This document shows positions 8,284 through 12,279 of a DNA stretch of 12,279 nt, piece after piece. A program made the position numbers and the translations under genes. The stretch's first letter is position 1; every line of letters begins with the position of its first letter. The notes beneath the pieces were generated by a model. It saw nothing but the letters and a program-made list of their open reading frames with translations, was not told where the DNA came from and made no database searches. The DNA is from Oscillospiraceae bacterium (GTDB lineage Bacteria; Bacillota; Clostridia; Oscillospirales; Acutalibacteraceae). The stretch spans positions 1-12,279 of the forward strand of contig DNGF01000271.1 of NCBI GenBank assembly GCA_003486665.1, in the 5' to 3' direction.

Positions 8284-8336
8284 TTAAAAACAAGAGTTCC
8301 TTTCATATATAAGTATTTTGAACAGGAGGAAACGCG

Positions 8337-10121
8337 ATGGCTGAAGAAAAGTCAGGCGTAAAGAGTCAGTCGCTTCTCAGCGGCGCTTTTATACTTGTCG
8401 TTGCCACTATATTTGTTAAGGTTATCGGTGCTTTGTTTAAAATTCCGCTTTCAATGCTGATCGGTGAGGTCGGACGCGGATATTTCAGCACAGCTTATGA
8501 GATATATACTCCGCTGTATTCTATTTCAATGGCGGGGTTGCCCGTTGCCGTTTCCAGACTTGTTGCAAAGGAACGTTCGCTCGGTCACTTCCGTGACGTA
8601 AGAATGATAAGGCGCGTTTCAGCCCGTCTTTTCCTGATGATGGGTATTCTCGGAACGGTACTTTTGCTGTTGGTCGCTTATCCTTATACAAAATTTATCG
8701 TTAAGTATGTAGAAAATATTTATTGTGTTCTTGCGATTGCGCCGTCGATCTTCTTCTGCTGCTGTATGTCAACATACAGAGGCTATTACGAGGGAATGCA
8801 GAATATGCTCCCGACAGCGGTTTCGGAAGTCATTGAGGTTATCGGAAAGCTTATTGTCGGTCTTGGCGCAAGCTATGTTCTGCTTAAAAACCAGCTGGCA
8901 AGGTTTGAAGCCGGTCAGCCCGTTTTCGGTGCGGTGCGTGAAACAAAAGAGGACGCCCTCGCCGCGATCTATCCCTTTGCGGCTACAACGGCGGTTCTCG
9001 GCGTTACTTCAGGCACAATTTTGGGACTGCTTTATCTTGTTATCCGACACAGAATAAAGGGTGACGGAATAACAAAGGCGGAGCTTTTCTCTTCGCCGAA
9101 GCCGGCGGACAGCAGAGTTCTTGCAAAAATCATTGTAATGACTGCGCTCCCCATTGCGGCAAGCTCACTTGTTACAAATATTACAAATCTCATAGATGCC
9201 GCAACGATTCAGGCTCGCCTCAAGGATGCGGTCGAAAAGGCTCCGGACGTTATATATTCTCTTTACGGTGCCGAGTTTGAAGAGATGAAGATTGCCGATT
9301 CTCAGATCGTTAAATATATTTACGGAATTTACAACGAGGTTCTGGATTTTAAAAATCTTATACCCACGATCACCATGACGCTTGGTATCAGTGCGATTCC
9401 CGTTCTTTCTGCGGCGTGGGCAAACCATCAGCGCCATGATATCAAGGTCGCCGTTGAATCCGTTATCAGAGTCACAATGCTCATTTCCTTGCCTACAGGC
9501 TTCGGTCTTGCGGCGGTTTCGTATTCCCTTCTGGATATGTTTTATCCTGCGGCAACGGCGAGCATCGGTTCGACAATACTGGCGGTCTACGGCTGTACGA
9601 TCTTCATTTTTGCGGTTTCTTCGCCGATCACAAGTATGCTTCAGGGACTCGGAAGAACCGATATTCCGCTGAAATCGCTTGTCATAGGCGCAGTTATCAA
9701 GATAATACTTAATTATATTCTTATCGGCAATCCCAGTATCAACATCAACGGTGCGCCGATCGCTTCAATCGCCTGCTATCTTGTTGTTGTGATTATCAAT
9801 ATGTATTGCATAATCAAGATAACGGGAGTCAGGATCAATTTTGCTTCGGTGTTTATAAAGCCGTGTCTTTGTTCGGCTATCAGCGCCGCCGTGGCTTTCC
9901 TCACAAATCTTGTTTTCGGAAAGTTCCTCGGCAATATCGGAGATCCTGACAGCATGATAAACGGTAATACCATAGCATTGATCATTGCGGTCATTGCAGC
10001 GATCATTGCTTATGTTATAACAATACTCCTCTTCAAGGGTATTTCAAAGGATGATCTTCTTATGATACCAAAAGGAGAAAAAATTGCCGAAACCCTTGAA
10101 AAACGTGGATTTTTAGGTTAA
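8337..10121 (+). CDS. SpoVB/YabM-type MOP-superfamily flippase (polysaccharide biosynthesis membrane protein)
   Basis: This 594-residue integral membrane protein belongs to the MATE/MurJ-like oligosaccharide-lipid flippase group. It has about 14 hydrophobic segments, the first at about 15-35 and the last at about 545-567. Family-like blocks include RGYYEGMQNMLPTAVSEV (148-165) and LQGLGRTDIPLKSLVIGA (435-452) with the following K455 and N459. SpoVB of B. subtilis acts in spore cortex synthesis, and its relative YabM sits next to the mazG homolog yabN, the order seen here. The likely role is flipping a lipid-linked peptidoglycan or polysaccharide precursor; the substrate is inferred. It is longer than the roughly 520-residue norm, with a hydrophilic insertion at about 294-335. 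The ribosome binding site AGGAGG (8324-8329) is ideal, 7 bases before the ATG. Confidence 0.9.
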   Translation: MAEEKSGVKSQSLLSGAFILVVATIFVKVIGALFKIPLSMLIGEVGRGYFSTAYEIYTPLYSISMAGLPVAVSRLVAKERSLGHFRDVRMIRRVSARLFLMMGILGTVLLLLVAYPYTKFIVKYVENIYCVLAIAPSIFFCCCMSTYRGYYEGMQNMLPTAVSEVIEVIGKLIVGLGASYVLLKNQLARFEAGQPVFGAVRETKEDALAAIYPFAATTAVLGVTSGTILGLLYLVIRHRIKGDGITKAELFSSPKPADSRVLAKIIVMTALPIAASSLVTNITNLIDAATIQARLKDAVEKAPDVIYSLYGAEFEEMKIADSQIVKYIYGIYNEVLDFKNLIPTITMTLGISAIPVLSAAWANHQRHDIKVAVESVIRVTMLISLPTGFGLAAVSYSLLDMFYPAATASIGSTILAVYGCTIFIFAVSSPITSMLQGLGRTDIPLKSLVIGAVIKIILNYILIGNPSININGAPIASIACYLVVVIINMYCIIKITGVRINFASVFIKPCLCSAISAAVAFLTNLVFGKFLGNIGDPDSMINGNTIALIIAVIAAIIAYVITILLFKGISKDDLLMIPKGEKIAETLEKRGFLG

Positions 10122-10127
10122 AATAGT

Positions 10128-10934
10128 ATGGATATGAAAAATAGCTTTGAGTTTAAAGATAAATACAATATATACGATCTGGTTAAGATTATCGAGGTGC
10201 TTCGCTCCGAGGGCGGATGCCCGTGGGATATTAAACAGACTCACGAAAGCATAAAGAAGAATCTTATTGAAGAAACCTACGAAACAGTTGAGGCGATCAA
10301 TAAAAAGAATCCGGATATGCTTCGGGAGGAACTGGGCGACGTTTTGATGCAGGTCGTTTTCCACTCTCAGATAGAAGCGGAAAAGGGCGTATTCAACATT
10401 GACGATGTCGCAGACGAGAATTGTAAAAAGCTGATCGAACGTCATCCTCATGTTTTTGGTGAAGTCAATGTCAGCGGCGTTGATGATGTGCTTACCAACT
10501 GGGATGCGATCAAGCGCAAATCCAAGGGGCAGAAAACTACGTCCGAGGCGATAGACTCGATTCCGAGAGAGCTGCCGGCACTTATGAGAGCGGCAAAGGT
10601 TCAGCATAAGGCGGCGAAGGCAGGCTTTGACTGGGATGAGGTTAACGGCGCTCTTGATAAGCTTACTGAGGAGATCGCAGAGCTTAAGGCGGCAATTTCA
10701 AACAATGACAAGGAGAATATTAACGAGGAACTGGGCGATGTTCTTTTCTCCGCGGTTAATGTTTCGCGCTTTGTCGATACGGATGCCGAGGAAGCTCTCA
10801 CGGACGCTACCGACAAATTTATCAGCCGCTTCAAGACGGTTGAAAAACTTGCCGATGAGCGCGGTATCAACATGAAGGAGTCGGATATACAGACTCTTGA
10901 CGGGCTTTGGGATGAAGCCAAACAAAACGGTTAA
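10128..10934 (+). CDS. mazG: Nucleoside triphosphate pyrophosphohydrolase MazG
   Basis: MazG hydrolyses NTPs and dNTPs to monophosphates and pyrophosphate, cleaning damaged nucleotides from the pool. The 268 residues contain two tandem MazG all-alpha domains. The first has CPWD (31-34), EETYE (48-52) and EELGDVL (67-73); the second has EEIAE (181-185) and EELGDVLF (200-207). The paired E-x-x-E and E-x-x-D motifs bind magnesium. HPHVFG (106-111) and NWDAIK (124-129) are further family blocks. In B. subtilis the ortholog YabN carries an N-terminal tetrapyrrole methylase domain; here it is absent and the protein resembles E. coli MazG (about 263 residues). It begins 6 bases after the flippase stop. 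The only ribosome binding site candidate is a weak AGG (10115-10117), so translation is probably coupled. ATG 10134 is an alternative start. Confidence 0.96.
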   Translation: MDMKNSFEFKDKYNIYDLVKIIEVLRSEGGCPWDIKQTHESIKKNLIEETYETVEAINKKNPDMLREELGDVLMQVVFHSQIEAEKGVFNIDDVADENCKKLIERHPHVFGEVNVSGVDDVLTNWDAIKRKSKGQKTTSEAIDSIPRELPALMRAAKVQHKAAKAGFDWDEVNGALDKLTEEIAELKAAISNNDKENINEELGDVLFSAVNVSRFVDTDAEEALTDATDKFISRFKTVEKLADERGINMKESDIQTLDGLWDEAKQNG

Positions 10935-10945
10935 TTGAATGATAA

Positions 10946-10982
10946 CTTTGAGCCGACCGTTGGTGCATCGGCGGTCTTAAAG
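10946..10982 (+). other. Imperfect hairpin between mazG and hup
   Basis: CTTTGA (10946-10951) can pair with TTAAAG (10977-10982, one G-T), and GACCG (10955-10959) with CGGTC (10972-10976), leaving a three-base GCC bulge on the 5' side and a 12-base loop. An alternative helix GCCGA/TCGGC (10952-10956/10968-10972) competes with it. No T-tract follows. It could stabilise or separate the hup message from mazG, but it may be chance. Confidence 0.4.
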
Positions 10983-11012
10983 ATTTCATAATAAAAAATT
11001 GGAGGAATTACA

Positions 11013-11285
11013 ATGAATAAGACAGAATTTATCAACGCAGTAGCCGCTAAGGGCGAGATGGACAAGAAGGCTGCCGAGAAGGCAGTTAACGCTGTTATCG
11101 CTGCAACAACAGACGCACTCAAGAACGGTGAGAAGATCCAGCTCGTAGGCTTCGGCACATTCGAGATCAGAGAGCGCTCAGAGAAGCAGGCTCGCAATCC
11201 GAGAACAGGCGAAACAATGACTGTTCCCGCAAGCAAGGTTCCCGCTTTCAAGGCCGGCAAGGCTCTCAAGGACGCTGTTAAATAA
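11013..11285 (+). CDS. hup: Nucleoid-associated DNA-binding protein HU
   Basis: HU is a small basic dimeric protein that bends and compacts DNA in the nucleoid. The 90-residue product begins MNKTEFINAVA and carries the family signature GFGTFEIRERSEKQARNP (46-63). RNPRTGE (61-67) lies on the beta arm that enters the DNA minor groove, with the intercalating proline P63. FKAGKALKDAVK (79-90) forms the C-terminal helix. Length and order match the family exactly. Codon choice is strongly biased (nearly all lysines AAG), unlike its neighbours and consistent with high expression. The ribosome binding site GGAGG (11001-11005) is strong. HU lies between mazG and rqcP inside the yab gene order. RNA structures on both sides suggest it may be expressed partly as its own unit. 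Confidence 0.98.
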   Translation: MNKTEFINAVAAKGEMDKKAAEKAVNAVIAATTDALKNGEKIQLVGFGTFEIRERSEKQARNPRTGETMTVPASKVPAFKAGKALKDAVK

Positions 11286-11309
11286 TTCTATTTTACTTCG
11301 ATTGTATCG

Positions 11310-11337
11310 GGCAGGGCGGATCAACGCTGTCCCTGCC
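11310..11337 (+). other. GC-rich hairpin downstream of hup
   Basis: GGCAGGG (11310-11316) is perfectly complementary to CCCTGCC (11331-11337), a 7-base-pair GC-rich stem enclosing 14 bases. It begins 25 bases after the hup stop codon. Only two T residues follow before TAAGCTG, so it is not a textbook intrinsic terminator. It could define or protect the 3' end of the hup message, and it directly abuts the long hairpin that follows. Confidence 0.55.
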
Positions 11338-11338
11338 T

Positions 11339-11439
11339 TAAGCTGATAAGAGTAGAATTCGATGTGATTAAAGACTTGTTTTAAACGGCTTCGGGCTGTG
11401 CAAGGGCTGAGCATATCGTATTTGACTCTTGTCAGCTTA
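11339..11439 (+). other. Long near-perfect hairpin between hup and rqcP (candidate structured RNA or terminator)
   Basis: The arms 11339-11370 and 11408-11439 oppose each other over 32 positions without any gap: 25 Watson-Crick pairs, 4 G-T pairs and 3 isolated mismatches. The base is 15 consecutive pairs (TAAGCTGATAAGAGT with ACTCTTGTCAGCTTA, one T-G). Above it are further helices: CTTG/CAAG (11375-11378/11401-11404) and ACGGC/GCTGT (11385-11389/11395-11399) capped by TTCGG. The G-T pairs are compatible with RNA of the + strand only. A T-rich stretch (11437-11451, 11 of 15 T) follows, so it might end the hup transcript. I do not recognise a known RNA family; the conserved loops of SRP RNA and the central bubble of 6S RNA are not evident. 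A small palindromic mobile repeat is the alternative. Confidence 0.6.
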
Positions 11440-11473
11440 TTCATTTATTTTGGAAAAGGAACGGTATCTTGGT

Positions 11474-11716
11474 ATGAGATTGGATAAATATCTCAAGGTT
11501 TCCCGTGTTATCAAACGCAGGACTATAGCAAATGAAGTCTGCGACGCAAAGCACGTTTTGGTTAACGGTAAAATTGCGAGAGCATCCTACGACGTAAAGG
11601 AAAATGACATTATAGAGATAACCATGGGTTCGAATGTTACAAAAATACAGGTCACGAAGGTTACGGAGCACGCAACCAAGGATGATGCGGCGTTAATGTA
11701 TAAGGTCATCGACTGA
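11474..11716 (+). CDS. rqcP: S4-domain RNA-binding protein RqcP (YabO/HslR-like)
   Basis: RqcP (formerly YabO) works with RqcH in ribosome-associated quality control. It binds stalled 50S subunits carrying peptidyl-tRNA and supports addition of C-terminal alanine tails to nascent chains. The 80-residue product is essentially one S4 RNA-binding domain: MRLDKYLKVSRVIKRRTIANE (1-21) is the conserved helix pair, and HVLVNGKIARASYDVKENDIIEI (27-49) completes the fold. I chose ATG 11474 because the family begins MRLDKYL. An open frame reaches a TTG at 11429, but those residues are unlike the family and overlap the upstream hairpin. The ribosome binding site AAGGAA (11456-11461) is somewhat far, 12 bases from the ATG. 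The gene order mazG - (hup) - rqcP - yabP - yabQ strongly supports the assignment. Confidence 0.93.
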   Translation: MRLDKYLKVSRVIKRRTIANEVCDAKHVLVNGKIARASYDVKENDIIEITMGSNVTKIQVTKVTEHATKDDAALMYKVID

Positions 11717-11728
11717 TTAATCCGACAA

Positions 11729-11747
11729 AGGCGCATTTTAGGCGCAT
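11729..11747 (+). repeat. Tandem-like direct repeat AGGCGCAT (two copies)
   Basis: AGGCGCAT occurs at 11729-11736 and again at 11740-11747, separated by three bases (11-base period), in the short gap between rqcP and yabP. Each copy carries AGGC, which can pair with GCCT at 11750-11753 and so compete with the hairpin that covers the yabP ribosome binding site. Confidence 0.6.
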
Positions 11748-11750
11748 ATG

Positions 11751-11778
11751 CCTCATATGTTTATATGAGGTGTTTTTT
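11751..11778 (+). terminator. Terminator-like hairpin overlapping the yabP ribosome binding site
   Basis: CCTCATAT (11751-11758) and ATATGAGG (11763-11770) form a perfect 8-base-pair stem with a GTTT loop, followed by TG and six T residues (11773-11778) that end at the yabP ATG. The shape matches an intrinsic terminator with a modest stem. The 3' arm also holds the yabP ribosome binding site (GAGG, 11767-11770), so the same hairpin could instead block yabP translation. Which role dominates cannot be told from sequence. Confidence 0.55.
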
Positions 11779-12042
11779 ATGGCTGAAACTTTAATGCACG
11801 ATATTGTGATTGAAAATCGACAGAGGCTTACCGCAAGCGGAATTCAAAATGTTGACAGCTACGAGGACGACTGTATAGTTGCTCAAAGCGAGTGCGGCGA
11901 GATAGTTATAAAGGGTCATGACCTTAAAATCAGCCGTCTTTCGGTTGAAACAGGGGATATGTCGGTTGAGGGCGGCATTGATTCCGTCAGCTACAATGCG
12001 CCGAAAATAAGCGGCGGCTTTTTCAGCAGGGTGTTCAGATGA
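11779..12042 (+). CDS. yabP: Sporulation protein YabP
   Basis: YabP is a small protein of the spore-forming Firmicutes, made in the mother cell during sporulation in B. subtilis; its biochemical role is unknown. The 87-residue product fits the family. It shows HDIVIENRQRLTASGIQNVDSY (7-28), a glycine-containing beta-strand pattern GEIVIKGHDLKISRLSVETGDMSVEGGIDSVSY (40-72), and a basic, aromatic tail (FFSRVFR). I chose ATG 11779 over an in-frame GTG at 11770 because GAGG (11767-11770) is an 8-base-spaced ribosome binding site and the extra residues MFF are not family-like. The stop overlaps the yabQ start by four bases (ATGA), so the two are translationally coupled. Its presence is good evidence that the organism can form spores. 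Confidence 0.95.
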   Translation: MAETLMHDIVIENRQRLTASGIQNVDSYEDDCIVAQSECGEIVIKGHDLKISRLSVETGDMSVEGGIDSVSYNAPKISGGFFSRVFR

Positions 12043-12279
12043 TAGAATATATGCCGAAGGTCACGGAGCAGCTGCTGACTATCGTTTATTCTCTGGGGAT
12101 AGGACTTGCACTCGGCTTCATTTATGAAATAATGCGGCTGATTTTTTTCCTTGTGTCAGGAAATGATAAAAAATTCACTCTTTTAAGGGATATAATGTTT
12201 TTGCTCCTGTGCCTTGTGCTGACGTTTTTCTTCTACCTTATTCGCTGTAACGGCAGGGTTACATTTTATGCGGTTGTCA
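12039..12279 (+). CDS. yabQ: Spore cortex biosynthesis membrane protein YabQ, N-terminal part (cut by window end)
   Basis: The frame opens at ATG 12039, overlapping the yabP stop, and stays open to the window end, giving 80 complete codons. The visible protein has two hydrophobic membrane segments, about residues 11-39 and 52-68, separated by a charged loop (GNDKKFTLLRD). LGFIYEIMRLIF (25-36) matches the conserved 'G-F-x-Y-x-x-x-R' pattern of YabQ, where the family usually has Asp in place of Glu30. In B. subtilis YabQ is needed for spore cortex peptidoglycan formation and sits in the outer forespore membrane. Position directly after yabP is the standard order. AGGGTG (12028-12033) is a modest ribosome binding site. 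In many Firmicutes a divIC-like gene follows, beyond this window. Confidence 0.9.
   Translation, partial: MIEYMPKVTEQLLTIVYSLGIGLALGFIYEIMRLIFFLVSGNDKKFTLLRDIMFLLLCLVLTFFFYLIRCNGRVTFYAVV

Noticed and set aside
10987..10992. CATAAT as a -10 box for hup
   Set aside because: No acceptable -35 at 16-18 bases upstream, and the transcript would begin almost at the ribosome binding site (11001).
11422..11450. Promoter candidate with -35 TTGACT (11422-11427) before rqcP
   Set aside because: The -35 is five of six, but at 16-17 bases downstream only T-rich sequence (TTTATT, TTATTT) is found, a poor -10, and the -35 lies within the hairpin arm.
11429..11473. Upstream TTG start for rqcP
   Set aside because: The extra 15 residues are not family-like and the TTG lies inside the arm of the long hairpin; the family begins MRLDKYL.
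11733..11761. SigE-like promoter for yabP (GCATTTT, 14 bases, CATATGTT)
   Set aside because: The -35 fits well, but the -10 matches only five of eight and the predicted start would fall in the ribosome binding site. It remains possible because yabP is SigE-dependent in B. subtilis.

Overview
The window reads as a chromosomal core region of an endospore-forming Clostridia bacterium, most likely in the Oscillospirales (Ruminococcaceae) group. The lineage call is inference from gene order and protein style. All supported genes lie on the + strand. The window contains the yabP-yabQ spore genes, a SpoVB-type flippase, a RecJ with a long C-terminal extension, a bifunctional Rel and HemZ. I see no tRNA, rRNA, insertion sequence, prophage or CRISPR array, and no gene-free stretch longer than 300 bases.

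Region 1 (1-315) is the 3' end of a GT4-type glycosyltransferase cut by the window edge. Region 2 (351-8186) is a tightly packed run, recJ - rel - dtd - MBL-fold hydrolase - hemZ - uridine-kinase-like gene, with gaps of at most 28 bases or short overlaps, so it probably forms one operon. It combines DNA end processing, (p)ppGpp control, clearance of D-aminoacyl-tRNA, a glyoxalase-II-like hydrolase, a radical-SAM tetrapyrrole-type enzyme and nucleoside salvage.

Region 3 (8187-8336) is an AT-rich gap with a convincing SigA-type promoter (TTGATA, 17 bases, TAAAAT with an extended -10 TG). The predicted transcript would begin at the foot of a GC-rich hairpin. Region 4 (8337-12279) is the conserved Firmicutes 'yab' neighbourhood: SpoVB/YabM-type flippase - mazG - hup (HU) - rqcP (yabO) - yabP - yabQ (cut by the window end). 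It joins envelope precursor flipping, nucleotide-pool cleaning, nucleoid packaging, ribosome-associated quality control and spore-coat/cortex genes.

The coding content is orthodox and I found no new protein system. The most unusual structure is in the non-coding gaps of Region 4. Between hup and rqcP there is a roughly 100-base near-perfect hairpin whose imperfect positions are mostly G-U pairs on the + strand, which suggests a structured RNA. Between rqcP and yabP a terminator-like hairpin buries the yabP ribosome binding site, and a competing upstream helix, backed by a duplicated 8-base repeat, could release it. Both are hypotheses to be tested by comparative genomics and transcript mapping.
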